Positions 45,975 to 58,889 of a stretch of DNA of 64,000 bases are shown piece by piece (position 1 is the stretch's first letter; every line of letters begins with the position of its first letter). Source of the DNA: Panopea generosa (lineage: Eukaryota > Mollusca > Bivalvia > Adapedonta > Hiatellidae); the NCBI GenBank assembly GCA_029582155.1, contig CM055912.1, positions 558,001 to 622,000 on the forward strand, given 5' to 3'. The notes beneath the pieces are model-generated. The model searched no databases, was not told the origin of the DNA, and worked only from the letters and a program-made list of their open reading frames with translations. Both the position numbers and the translations under genes were made by a program.

Positions 45975-47150
45975 TTCATTGTAATACATTGTAATACATT
46001 GCAATAATTTTCAGACCAAACAGATTTATTTAGGTTATGTTATAACACCTTAAAGTTAATACATAGGTCTTACCGAAAATAAAACCGAAACAATGCAAGA
46101 CTATTAATTGACAGATGGAATATTATTTAAAGGGAATATTTTCAAGATTTTTCAAAATTTTAAAATTGACTTAAAATATTATTTAAAGGGAGTACATCAG
46201 GGTTTTAAACATTATTTATATATACATATCAACCATGCATATTCATTGACGACATATTACCATATATTTAAACATGCCAAAATAATATATTGAAGAGGGG
46301 TTTCCTAACTTGGGCTACGCGCCTAGGTTAGACTAAAATAACATATTTTGTTACGAATTAAATTAGTGACATAGTTTATTTTGATCCATCATAGATGTGT
46401 ACACGTTGTAAAATTTGTTTCATCTTAGAAAGAGTCCGACTGACGATGAGATGATCGTCAAGCAGTATTTAAATGCTGTCTATTTTTGAAATGGGGATTT
46501 CTTTTGAAATTTACCAGTCCGATTGAAACATCATCGATTTTATCTCGTTTCGGTGGATTTGGTATACGGTTACAATTCGGATTTTATTTTTATGATAATG
46601 AGATGCTTTTATCCATTTTAAAGATAATGCTATTTTTAAGACATTTATAGTGTTTTCCCTCGTATATACTCCCTTTAACATGTGTTATAGCATTCGACCG
46701 TTGTATACGTTTGTCTTATCGAAAATGCAAGACAAGAAATAACGGGCAAACGGGATAGTGACATAACTGATATGGTTGAACATTTACGAACATACACAAA
46801 CACGCACGCACGCAAGTAAGCACTCACGCTCGTACGCATGCACGCACACAATCACTTATATACGCATACAAAAAGGAGCATGCAAACATATACATATGTA
46901 CACATATAGAGAGACACACGCGCGCGCTCTATGCGGATGTTGTTTAGAGCTGCTATCTAGATCTAACCATTTTATGATAAAGAATGGAGAATTTTACTCA
47001 TTTCGTGTAAATGTCTGTAGGACATTGTACGCACATAATCCGTTGTTTATCAGTCATGTCCAGTAAAGGATAACCAGACCATGATTTTCTTTATAAATTC
47101 TGAAAATGCTAACACTGGACAAAAGGAAACTAAAATGCTGGAGAACAAAT
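45975..47150. other. AT-rich stretch with a short CACGCACGCA run
   Basis: The block ATATTATTTAAAGGGA occurs at 46121 and again at 46177. CA/CG-rich simple sequence lies at 46788-46855. No gene supported. Confidence 0.35.
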
Positions 47151-47154
47151 GATT

Positions 47155-48695
47155 TGAATGTAAATAAAGTGAATTTACAATACTAATGTAAGAGATACAA
47201 GGTAAATATAGAAATATAGAAATATAGAAAGTAAATGAAGTGAATTTACAATACTAATGTAAGAGATACAAGGTAAATATAGAAATATAGAATGTAAATG
47301 AAGTGAAATTACAATACTAATGAAAGAGATACAAGGTAAATATAGAAGTATAGAATGTAAATGAAGTAAAATTACAATACTAATATAAGAGATACAAGGT
47401 AAATATAGAAATATAGAAAGTAAATAAAGTGAAATTACAATACTAATGCAAGAGATACAAGGTAAATATTGAAATGTAGAAAGTAAATGAAGTGAAATTA
47501 CAATACTGATGTAAGAAATACAAGGTAAATATAGAAATATAGAATGTAAATGAAGTGGAATTACAATACTGATGTAAGAGATACAAGGTAATTATAGAAA
47601 TATAGATTGTAAATGAAGTGAAATTACAATACTAATGTAAGAGATACAAGGTAAATATAGATATATAGATTGTAAATGAAGTAAAATTACAATACTGATG
47701 TTAGAGATACAAGGTAAATATAGAAATATAGAATGTAAATGAAGTGAAATTACAATACTAATGTAAGAGATACAAGGTAAATATAGATATATAGATTGTA
47801 AATGAAGTGAAATTACAATGCTAATGTAAGAGATACAAGGTAAATATAGATATATAGATTGTAAATGAAGTGAAATTACAATACTAATGTAAGAGATACA
47901 AGGTAAATATAGAAATATAGATTGTAAATGAAGTGGAATTACAATACTGATGTAAGAGATACAAGGTAAATATAGAAATATAGAAATATAGAATATAAAT
48001 GAAGTGAAATTACAACACTAATGTAAGAGATACAAGGTAAATATAGATATATAGATTGAAAATGAAGTGAAATTACAATACTGATGTTAGAGATACAAGG
48101 TAAATATAGAAATATAGAATTTAAATGAAGTGAAATTACAATACTGATGTAAGAGATACAAGGTAAATATAGAAATATAGAAATATAGAATGTAAATGAA
48201 GTGAAATTACAATACTGATGTAAGAGATACAATGTTAATATAGAAATATAGAAATATAGAAAGTAAATGAAGTGAAATTACAATACTAATGTGAGAGATA
48301 CAAGGTAAATATAGAAATATAGAAATATAGAATATAAATGAAGTGAATTTACAATTCTAATGTGAGAGATACAAGGTAAATATAGAAATATAGAAATATA
48401 GAAATATAGAATATAAATGAATAGAATTTACAATTCTAATGTTAGAGATACAAGGTAAATATAGAAATATAGAATGTAAATGAAGTGAAATTACAATACT
48501 GATGTAAGAGATACAAGGTAAATATAGAAATATAGAAATATAGAAATATAGAATGTAAATGAAGTGAAATTACAATACTGATGTAAGAGATACAAGGTAA
48601 ATATAGAAATATAGAATATAAATGAAGTGAATTTACAATTCTAATGTTAGAGATACAAGGTAAATATAGAAATACAGATTATAAATATATATTAT
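47155..48695. repeat. 63-bp minisatellite, ~24 copies
   Basis: The unit is TGTAAATGAAGTGAAATTAC, AATACTAATGTAAGAGATAC, AAGGTAAATATAGAAATATA, GAA (63 bp). Some units gain one to three extra ATATAGAAA 9-mers (for example 47985, 48400, 48530), so a microsatellite grows inside a minisatellite. The minus-strand frames reading YLPCISYISIVISLHL are artefacts: 63 and 9 are both multiples of three. Confidence 0.95.
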
Positions 48696-48825
48696 ACAAT
48701 AAAAATCCACAGTTATTATATACAAATGAGTAGAAATAGAATACAAATGTAACACAATACAATAGAAATGTACGAATAATGAATACAAATAAAAAAAAAA
48801 TTGAATATTGCATCGTTCTCCCCCT

Positions 48826-49046
48826 CCCAACGCCCCCCCCCCCCTCCCCCCCCAAAAAAAAAAACAACAACAACAAAACAAAACAAAACAAAAACAACAA
48901 AAAACAAAAAACAAAATAACAAAACAACACCAACAAAACAACAATAACAAAAAAATCACATACACAAAAAAACAAACAAAACACACACACACACACACAC
49001 ACTAAAACACTAAAACACTTTACAAACACTAAAACACTAAAACACT
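48826..49046. repeat. Low-complexity C-tract, A-rich and (CA)n block
   Basis: A ~27-base nearly pure C tract (48833-48853) is followed by A/AC-rich sequence, (CA)n at 48979-49002 and a duplicated ACTAAAACACTAAAACACTT. Strong strand asymmetry; minus-strand frames reading CFVLFCCCCFFF are artefacts. Confidence 0.9.
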
Positions 49047-49049
49047 TTA

Positions 49050-50500
49050 TATGTATTTATAAATTTTATCAAGTTTATTTTTGAGTGTGTGTGGGTGTTT
49101 ATGGGCTAGGCGCCATACCCCTGTAATTCATACAGGTATCATTCTTTTCTATTTTTACATCTTTCACACGGCTGTACCACCATGTACATTAATCTCATGC
49201 CCAGCTTATCCGCTGTCTCTCCGCTGTCTCTCCTTATGATGTTCTCCTTTCTTTTTAATCTCGTGTTTGAGTCTCAGCCCGAGTCTAAGCCAGTCCATCA
49301 CCTCTCCATGTTTCTGGGGCCCGTACATTTACAAAGTTCTTAGTGAAACATTTGAGTTGTGTAAAAAGGTCGAGAGAGTAATTTAGTATTTCGCTTACAT
49401 CATTTTACGAACTTTTGGAAAAACAAATAAATAGTATTCTATTTTATATTCGCAAAAAAATCTGCGCAAATAAAGCGTCACCCGTCTATGCTAAGTAAAG
49501 CAACCATGCCGTCTAGTTAACTCGTGTTCTTAAACTTAATAGTTGATGTTCCGAACGTGACCCATGTTGCACATTTGGTCTGCCAGTCATCCTCACAATT
49601 ATCGTCTGCAGCGGTTAAAAACAGTTTAGTTTAGTTTATAAACATACAGTTATATTATAATAGTATTACACACAGATAAACAAGAGTGTTGGGTCACAAG
49701 TATTTCCAGCATTAGTTACAGTCCGTCCCTTTATAATATGGACGGACCTAGGTGGCTATTATCAATCAGACTAAAAGCGAAGGGAAGGTCCACCGACACA
49801 CGAAATGCATATTTGACATCACTTGGAATAATCTGGATTATTACAAGTCTTATACCACTGAAAAACTTGTTTTACAGATCACGATATGGACGGGCAATCC
49901 GAGATGAATCGCAGGAAATTTTCTTGTTTAGGGGGCATATAATCTTAATATCCAGGGGTTACAAAATGTGTGTTTTGTGAGGCAAAACTTCAATTAATAC
50001 AATATTCTTATTTTCTGTCATCCCCGCAACTAGTAGTGGAATGTGTGCATCATGGTGTCCATTATAAGAACCACAGGTCTGACTTTTCTGAAGTTCGGAG
50101 CCAACTGTTACACAGCTTGAAGCGTTACCCACTATGATTAACAGCGAAAATCCACCGTATCCCGGATATGACGTCATTGAACGTACGATGGAGCACTCTG
50201 TGACCGGCCCCTTTGGATATCATTACCATGGTTTGTAACTATTTCATCTGCAGAAACGCACAAATGGGAAGTCACATGGTCAGCTGTTACTACTTCCGAT
50301 TAAATACACTTTCACGCGGTTTTAATAAAATCAACCTTTGGCAGATTAATTCCTTTACAAAACATTAAGCTCACATCAGTTCTAAATTCCATTTTACCTT
50401 TGTTTTCGTACCCAACAAATCATTGCTCTATGAATGTAGTCCTCTATATGAAAATATTAATAGTTTCTAATATAAAACTTTTTATCGTTTATTTGAATAT
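49050..50500. other. Stretch without a supported gene
   Basis: Slightly GC-richer than average. A CRE-like palindrome TGACGTCA lies at 50169-50176, but no adjacent gene start can be shown. Frames of 70-80 codons have no known motif. Confidence 0.3.
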
Positions 50501-50508
50501 TAGCGTCC

Positions 50509-50724
50509 TTTTGTGCTGTCGAGGGCTAATAGGCGATAACAGTCAACCAAATCAATATTTCCTTGGATCTCAGAACGGTCTACCAGTACTCGAGTACACC
50601 CATCTGAAGTAACGGACAAGTTTATACTTGGAATCAGCGGTGAGAGACGAATCACAATGTAACCCAATGTCGTATAAAAATCTTCACGGAGATTGTGGCC
50701 AGATGGCGATTCATGCTAGTTTTG
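50509..50724 (-). mobile_element. SINE family A, old 5'-truncated copy (minus strand)
   Basis: The minus strand matches the family body (GAATCGCCATCTGGCCACAA, GTACTCGAGTACTGGTAGAC, ATTAGCCCTCGACAGCAC) at ~70-75%. More diverged than the other copies. Confidence 0.7.
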
Positions 50725-50729
50725 ATTGT

Positions 50730-51635
50730 ATCAATGAACATTTTTAAACTATCAAATTACATTTCCTTATTTTTTTATTTTTTTTTTGAATACTGAGATA
50801 TTTAATTTTATATTTTTTAAGGCCAAACAAACTTTTTTTCCGACGAACATATTTTTTCCTAAGTAATTGAGAAATTGCTTTAAGAGAAAATGTGTTAAAA
50901 TTGAGGTGTGTCCATTTAAAACAATAAAATTGTAAACTTTCGTAATTAAACTAATATTTTAGATTAACAGTGAAATGTGACGTTTTTGGAGGGAAGTAAA
51001 AAAAAAACAGACTCAAAACGGGTGTCTGTGTAGGCGTTTTTTTTTTGTTCGCTTGACACTTTTGTCTGCAGATAACTTAGAAATACGTTGAATTTTTGCA
51101 TTACGCCTTTTGTCCGCTGACAATTTATTACAATGAAGCTATTTGACCGCATCAGGACATTAGTCGTCGTGTTTCTTAGTTTCTGTGAATAAATGGGCTG
51201 TATACAAAAAGCGCCAAGCGGACAAAGACGTTGTCACAGGCAATTGCCGTTTATCAGAACAATATTGAAAAAGCATGTTTCCATCGAACCGATTTATATA
51301 CAATATTGGTGATATTTTATAAATTTTATGAAGTTCATTTTTAAGCTTCACTTAAGTCACACCTTATGTCTGGTACATCATGAGCACAGAAAGTCATTAC
51401 GTCTAATTAATCATGCAATCAGACATTTTAAATACTTATAAACTATCATTTTTATACATTTTTCTAATAACTGAATTATTTTTCTTTTACTCATTATATT
51501 TAAATTAAAATTGATAAACATAAATTTAAATGTGTTTTATATAATTGATATTTGATACATTGTAACATTTGCTATAGATATTCATAAAACACGTTTTAAA
51601 AATTATTACATATGCAATTATTGAGAGTCAAGACC
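50730..51635. other. AT-rich stretch without a recognised feature
   Basis: Homopolymer T and A runs. No gene or repeat supported. Confidence 0.3.
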
Positions 51636-51639
51636 AAAG

Positions 51640-51755
51640 AACTTTTGTATATTTGGTATGTTAATTTTATGTTTAAATGTACTGTAAATAATATGTATGA
51701 TGTAGAGGACAATATGTCTATATAGCCAAATATGTTATCTTCAGAAAATAAAGAT

Positions 51756-51821
<66 letters not shown>

Positions 51822-51822
51822 T
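51640..51822 (+). mobile_element. LINE-like 3' end followed by (ATT)n
   Basis: GTAGAGGACAATATGTCTAT, AGCCAAATATGTTATCTTC and AGAAAATAAAGATTTTG run directly into ~22 ATT units (51756-51822). AATAAA followed by a trinucleotide tail is typical of mollusc non-LTR 3' ends. Coding part absent. Confidence 0.45.
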
Positions 51823-51824
51823 CT

Positions 51825-52825
51825 GTTTTAGAGAATAGAAATATCAGCAAGTTACATTACTTTACTTCTAAGATATTACATTAATTAAAACGTTGGTTGG
51901 TTGAAGGAAATTTGACGTTGTACTGGATCTGGAGGACTAGAATGATAAAGTTGCTGTAAATAAATGATGATAATGATGATAATGATGATTACGATGATTA
52001 TGATGTTGGTAATGGTGATATTTTGTTTTTGCATGATCTAATAAGAGACCTGAATGCGTTTATCGACCAGCTCGAAATTATATGTACATGTCTTCCGTAT
52101 AATGCTACCGAGAAGCTCTATGCTGAAAAAGGTGATAATATATTTCAGGAGAGCTTTATGCGGATACAAGGTGCACATGATGCTCCCCGGGCAACGTTAT
52201 ACGGGGCGGGGGAGCTTTATATGGCCTTGCGCATCACACACAAAACTCTGAGCCTGTGTCAGAAACTCTGCCTCTAGACAATTTTAACGCTTATTTGTGA
52301 TTCAGTCAGCATCCATGAAAATGAGTTGTTCGCCGTCACTGAGTGCATCTCTTGTTTTCTCTCAGATAGTTTTCTTGACTGCGTTCAGAACTATAAATGC
52401 ATTTTTACTCTGTTCATAATGAATTCAACATAACAGCATTCAGTGTTTTAAACATTATTCACCACGGTTTTCAATGAAGTCTTGTAATGTTATCTGTTTT
52501 AGATATTTGAAATGTCAGAATAGCGAGCCACAAAGATAAAGTGACGCAACATGAAAATAAAAGGAATGGATTGCATTTTTTCTAATAAAAATCTCACATC
52601 TGAACGTTAATTCAAATTGACCGTGTAAAGCAGCCTAATTTCTTTTCATGTCTGCTATTGTTTCTTTCCTTCTTCTATTCATGTATTTTTCCTTTTCCTC
52701 TGTCTTTCTCTGTGTTTTCTTATTTTAACATTATTTCAAAGAATACATTCATATTAATAAAAAGTAATTGTATGTACATGTATTATATTAAATATATTTG
52801 CAAAATGTATCATAAACAAGAGTAG
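51825..52825. other. Stretch with a GATGATAAT run, no supported gene
   Basis: Simple repeat (GATGATAAT)n at 51963-52010. The frame 52023-52277 includes two related GAGCTTTATGC/GAGCTTTATATGG blocks (52151, 52211) and no known motif. Confidence 0.3.
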
Positions 52826-52828
52826 GTC

Positions 52829-52990
52829 CTTGTTGGCTGAGTGGTTTATGGCGCTGTCATCCTCGTACTGCCGAGGTAGTGGGTACAGGCCTTTTATGAG
52901 AGGAAGTTTACCAGTTACCGGTGGGGCACGATGATGGTTCATTTTGACGTCTTTCTCCACAATTAAAACCAGATGTAACATTTTATGCAT
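52829..52990 (+). mobile_element. SINE family E head and body, leading into the satellite
   Basis: TCCTTGTTGGCTGAGTGG (A box) and GGTAGTGGGTACAGGCC (B box) are followed by GAAGTTTACCAGTTACCGG, GACGTCTTTCTCCAC and TGCATTGAACACGACATTGAA. The body matches the SINE at 30197-30414. Its 3' end is the first unit of the 68-bp array, with no break. Confidence 0.75.
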
Positions 52991-55900
52991 TGAACACGAC
53001 ATTGAACACCATCTAAGATGTCGGAATGCTGTTATACACGTTAGCAGCTGATCCGTATTGAACACGACATAAAACACCATTAAAGATGTCGGAATGCTAT
53101 TATACACGTTAGCACCTGATCTGTATTGAGCACGACATTAAACACCATTAAAGATGTCGGAATGCTATTATACACGTTAGCAGCTGATCCGTCTTGAACA
53201 CGACATTAAACACCATTAAAGATGTCCGAATGCTGTTATACACGTTAGCAGCTGATCCGTATTGAGCACGACATTAAACACCATTAAAGATGTCGGAATG
53301 CTGTTATACACGTTAGCAGCTGATCTGTATTGAGCACGACATTAAACACAATTAAAGATGTCGGAATGCTGTTATACACGTTAGCAGCTGATCCGTCTTG
53401 AACACGACATTAAACACCATTAAAGATGTCGGAATGCAGTAATACACGTTAGCAGCTGATCCGTATTGAGCACGACATTAAACACCATTAAATATGTCGG
53501 AATGCTGTAATACACGTCAGCAGCTGATCCGTATTGAGCACGACATTAAACACCACTAAAGATGTCAGAATACTGTTATACACGTCAGCAGCTGATCCGT
53601 ATTGAGCACGACATTAAACACCACTAAATATGTCAGAATGCTGTTATACACGTCAGCAGCTGATCCGTATTGAACACGACATTAAACACCATTAAAGATG
53701 TCGGAATGCTGTTATACACGTTAGCAGCTGATCCGTATTGAACACGACATTAAACACCATTAAAGATGTCGGAATGCTGTTATACACGTAAGCAGCTGAT
53801 CCGTCTAGAACACGACATTAAACACCATTAAATATGTCGGAATGCTGTTATACACGTTAGCAGCTGATCAGTATTGAACACGACATTAAACACCATTAAA
53901 GATGTCGGAATGCTGTTATACACGTTAGCAGCTGATCAGTATTGAACACGACATTAAACACCATTAAAGATGTCAGAATGGTGTTATTCACGTTAGCAGC
54001 TGAACCGTATTGAACACGACATTAAACACCATTAAAGATGTCGGAATGCTGTTATGCACGTAAGCAGCTGATCCGTCTAGAACACGACATTCAACACCAT
54101 TAAAGATGTCGGAATGCTGTAATACACGTTAGCAGCTGATCCATATTGAACACGACATTAAACAACATTAAAGATGTCGGAATGCTGTTATACACGTTAG
54201 CAGCTGATCCGTATTGAACACGACATTAAACACCATTAAAGATATTGGAATGCTGTTATACACGTTAGCAGCTGATCCGTATTGAACACGACATTAACAC
54301 CATTAAGTATGTCGGAATGCTGTTATACACGTTAGCAGCTAATCCGTATTGAACACGACATTAAACACCATTAAAGATGTCAGAATACTGTTATACACGT
54401 TAGCAGCTGATCCGTATTGAACACGACATTAAACACCATTAAAGATGTCGGAATGCTGTTATGCACGTTAGCAGCTGATCTGTATTGAACACGACATTAA
54501 ACACCATTAAATATGTCGGAATGCTGTTATACACGTTAGCAGCTGATCCGTATTGAACACAACATTAACCACTTTTAAAGATGTCGGAATGCTGTTATAC
54601 ACGTTAGCAGCTGATCCGTATTGAACATGAACTTAAACACCATTAACGATGTCGGAATGCTGTTGTACACGTTAGCAGCTGATCCGTCTAGAACACGACA
54701 TTAAACACCATTAAAGATGTCGGAATGCTGTTATACACGTTAGCAGCTAATCCGTATTGAACACGACATTAAACACCATTAAAGATGTCGGAATGCTGTT
54801 ATACACTTTAGCAGCTGATCCGTATTGAACACGACATTAAACACCATTAAAGATGTCGGAATGATGTTATACACGTTAGCAGCTGATCTGTATTGAACAC
54901 GACATTAAACACCATTAAAGATGTCGGAATGCTGTTATACACGTTATTAGCTGATCCGTATTGAACACGATATTAAACACCATTAAAGATGTCGAAATGC
55001 TGTTATACACGTTATGTCGGAATGCTGTTATACACGTTAGCAGATGATCCATATTGAACACGACATTAAACACCATTAAAGATGTCGGAATGCTGTTATA
55101 CACGTTAGCAGCTGATCCGTATTGAACACGACATTAAACACCATTAAATATGTCGGAATGCTATTATACACGTTAGCAGCTGATCCGTATTGAACACGAC
55201 ATTAAACACCATTAAAGATGTCGGAATGCTGTTATACACGTTAGCAGCTGATCCGTATTGAACACGACATTAAACACCATTAAAGATGTCGAAATGCTGT
55301 TATACACATTAGCAGCTGATCCGTATTGAACACGACATTAAACACAATTAAAGATGTCGGAATGCTGTTATACACGTTAGCAGCTGATCCATATTGAACA
55401 CGACATTAAACACCATTAAAGATGTCGTAATGCTGTTATACACGTTAGCAGCTGATCTGTATTGAACACGACATTAAACACAATTAAAGATGTCGGAATG
55501 CTGTTATACACGTTAGCAGCTGATCCCTATTGAACACATTAAACACCATTAAAGATGTCGAAATGCTGTTATACACGTTAGCAACTGATCCGTATTGAAC
55601 ACGACATTAAACACCATTAAAGATGTCGGAATGCTGTTATACACGTTAGCAGCTGATCCGTATTGATAACGACATTAAACACCATTAAAGATGTCGGAAT
55701 GTTGTAATACACGTTAGCAGCTGATCCGTATTGAACACGACATTAAACACCATTAAAGATGTCGGAATGCTGTTATACACGTTAGCAGCTGATCGGTATT
55801 GAACACGACATTAAACACCATTAAAGATGTCGGAATGCTGTAATACACGTTAGCAGCTGGTCCGTATTGAACACGACATTAAACACCATTAAAGATGTCG

Positions 55901-56215
55901 GAATGCTGTTATACACGTTAGCAGCTGATCCGTCTTGAACACGACATTAAACACCATTAAAGATGTCGGAATGCTGTAATACACGTTAGCAGCTGATCTG
56001 TATTGAACACGACATTAAACACCATTAAAGATGTCGGAATGCTGTTATGCACGTTAGCAGCTGATCTGTATTGAACACGACATTAAACACCATTAAAGAT
56101 GTCGGAATGCTGTTATACACATTAGCAGCTGATCTGTATTGAACACGACATTAAACACCATTAAATATGTCGGAATGCTGTTATACACGTAAGCAGCTGA
56201 TCTGTATTGAACACA
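52991..56215. repeat. 68-bp satellite array, ~47 copies
   Basis: The unit is TTGAACACGACATTAAACAC, CATTAAAGATGTCGGAATGC, TGTTATACACGTTAGCAGCT, GATCCGTA (68 bp; AGCAGCTG-type starts at 53043, 53111, 53179). Most units are >90% identical. The first half (GAACACGACATTAAACACC) is the SINE/LINE 3'-tail motif. One irregular junction is at 55008-55020. Homogeneity suggests recent expansion. Confidence 0.97.
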
Positions 56216-56219
56216 CTCT

Positions 56220-56505
56220 CGTCATACAATCACAAATCACACTTGAAATAGTTATATTAAATGTCATTGTTTTTCTGATTAATAATTTGAGTGAAACATT
56301 GGATTTAAGGAAGAAGTGATGGTGAATAATTATATATTTGTGATTTTCATTTATTGATATTAATGTTTTATTTAATATATAGTTAACACGGTGGCGAACC
56401 TACCACGTGACTTAATGGGGTGGTGCAAAATATCGGATGAAAAATGTCCGCTTCAGATAACATTTTTGTCTCAATATAACTTTAATACTTCATGAAAATT
56501 CATAA
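56220..56505. other. AT-rich spacer
   Basis: Nothing supported between the two tandem arrays. Confidence 0.35.
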
Positions 56506-56830
56506 AACACAGACGAATGTCGTCTGTGTATAGAGATGAACCACCGGTAATATCGAGGGGCATCACAAAACCTGTATTATTTGTAAACACAGACGAACGC
56601 TGTCTGTGTATAGAGATGAACCACCGGTAATATCGAGGGGCATCACAAAACCTGTATTATTTGTAAACACAGACGAACGTCGTCTCTGTATAGAGATGAA
56701 CCACCGGTAATATCGAGGGGCATCACAAAACCTGTATTATTTGTAAGCAAAGACGAACGTCGTCTGTGTATAGAGATGAACCACCGGTAATATCGAGGGG
56801 CATCACAAAACCTGTATTATTTGTAAAAAG
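56506..56830. repeat. 80-bp tandem repeat with palindromic core, 4 copies
   Basis: Exact 80-bp period (GTCTGTGTATAGAG at 56522, 56602, 56682, 56762). Each unit has a near-perfect hairpin ACACAGACGA-ACG-TCGTCTGTGT plus ACCACCGGTAATATCGAGGGG. Units are ~96% identical. Confidence 0.95.
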
Positions 56831-56834
56831 TGCA

Positions 56835-57535
56835 ACGACATTTATTTGTAAATTGCATACCTTAATTGTCCCAACTATACTCAACACACGGTTGCCCTTT
56901 TTGCAAAACATACACATTTTGCATGGTCATTTTATATAACTGTACAGCACATCGCACTTCCCTCAACCAAACTCTGAAGTATATGGCTGCTCTACAAAAC
57001 ATATGGACACACATTTCTCTGTATTTCAAGTTTTGTATGGTGTATGCAGATGTGAATCCTTCACAGTCAAATGGACACCCATCTCAAGACCACTAGCCCC
57101 TCACTGCCAAGGTCGTGTGTTCAAGCTCAGCTCTGTCCAGATCCTCCATGTGAGAAAGTTAGCCAATTACTTCTTCTTCTTCTTCTTAATCTACTTCTTC
57201 TTCGTGTTTCAGAACGTGGCCATTTAAGTTCTGTGTGCACATGCTAATTTTGAGCCAATTTAAAAGACATGATTTTTAAAAAAAGCATTACAAAATAGTG
57301 TTACAATTATACACATTTTCAGTTCCTCCCTAGTATGTGACTTGAATACGAGTGTCAGCTTTTTGTACAGTTACCCTCTCATCTATAACAAACCCATCCC
57401 TGTCTCCATGACTACCAAGTGTACCCTAACATGGCAGAAACATTTGACTTATGTGCACTGGTCCAGGGAGAAACAATGCGAACAGCGCGCTCACATGACG
57501 AGCAATACCTACACATTACATTTGCATATCCCAGG
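56835..57535. other. Sequence between tandem arrays, no gene supported
   Basis: Contains a (CTT)n run at 57169-57189. Frames up to ~75 codons, without recognisable motifs. Confidence 0.35.
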
Positions 57536-57539
57536 GATC

Positions 57540-58885
57540 GTATCTGCTGAACAGGGAGCGTAACACACATGTTACACACAGGGTGTTTCGTCTGCTGACC
57601 ATGGAACGTAACACACATGTTACACACATGGTGTTTCGTCTGCTGACCAGGGAGTGTAACACACATGTTACACACAGGGTGTTTCGTCTGCTGACCAGGG
57701 AGCGTAACATACAGGTTACCTACATGGTGTGTCGTCTGCTGACCAGGGGCCGCACCACAAAGTTTATACACAGGTTGTTTTGCCTGCTGACCAGGGAGCG
57801 TAACACACATGTTACACACAGGGTGTGTCTGCTGATCAGAGAACGTAACAAACAGGTTGCACACAGGTTGTGTCGTCTGCTGACCATGGTGCGTATCTGC
57901 TGAACAGGGAGCATAACACACAGGTTACACACAGGTTGTGTCGTCTGCTGACCATGGCGTGTTTCACACATGTTACACACAGGTTATGTCGTCTGATGAC
58001 CAGGAAGCGAAACACACACGTTATACACTGGATGTGTCGTCTCCTGACCAGGGAGCGTATCTGCTGAACAGGGAGCATTACACAAAAGTTACACACAGGT
58101 TGTGTCGTCTGTTGACCAGGGAGCGTAACACACAGGTTACACACAGGTTATGTTGTTTGCTGACCATGGAGCGTTTCACACAAGTTACACACAGGTTGTG
58201 TCGTCTGATGACCAGGGAACGTAACACACATGTTACACACAGGGTGTTTCGTTTGCTGACCAGGGGGCGTAACACACAGTTTACACACATGATGTGTCGT
58301 CTGCTGACAGGGGCCGCGCCACAAAGTTTATACACAGGTTGTTTTGCCTGCTGACCAGGGAGCGTAACACACATGTTACACACAGGGTATGTCTGCTGAC
58401 AAGTGAGCGTAGCAAACAGGTTGCACACTGGTTGTGTCGTCTGCTGACCATCGAACGTATCTGAATAGGGAGCATAACACACAGGTTACATACAGGAAGT
58501 GTAGTCTACTTACCATTGAGCGTTTCACACATGTTACACACAAGTTATGTCGTCTGATGACCAGGAAGCGTAACACACACGTTACACACAGGGTGTGTCG
58601 TCTGCTGACCAGGGAGCGTAACACACAGGTTACACACATGGTGTGTCGTCTGCGGACCAGGGGCCGCACCACAAAGTTTACACACAGGTGGTTGTTTTGC
58701 CTGCTGACAAGGAAGCGTAACATACATGTTACACACAGTGTGTGTCTGCTGACCAGGGAGCGTAACACACAGGTTGCACACATATTGCGTCGTCTTCTGA
58801 TCAGGGAGCGTATCTGTTGACCAGGGAGCGTAACACACAAGTAACACACATGTTGTGTCGCCTGTTGACCAGGAAGCGTAACACA
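57540..58885. repeat. 48-bp minisatellite, ~28 copies, open on both strands
   Basis: The unit is GTTACACACAGGGTGTTTCG, TCTGCTGACCAGGGAGCGTA, ACACACAT (48 bp = 16 codons). Plus-strand frames read HVTHRVFRLLTRERNT and minus-strand frames read TLCVTCVLRSLVSRRN over and over. Distinct variants (GGGCCGCACCACAAAGTTTA at ~57747, 58311, 58671; CATGG.GTGTTTCACACA at ~57950, 58165, 58510) recur in the same order, showing higher-order units. Frames break at different points, so a protein-coding role is not supported. Confidence 0.95.
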
Positions 58886-58889
58886 CAGA

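Noticed and set aside
47939-48232. Membrane protein-like ORF (YLPCISYISIVISLHL repeats)
   Set aside because: Product of the 63-bp minisatellite.
48633-49029. Phe/Cys/Gly-rich ORFs
   Set aside because: Reverse reading of C-tracts and A-rich simple sequence.
50169-50176. CRE element (TGACGTCA) as a promoter
   Set aside because: An 8-base palindrome alone, with no gene start nearby, is not enough.
52023-52277. 84-codon gene
   Set aside because: Two overlapping frames are equally open and there is an internal short duplication. No recognised domain.
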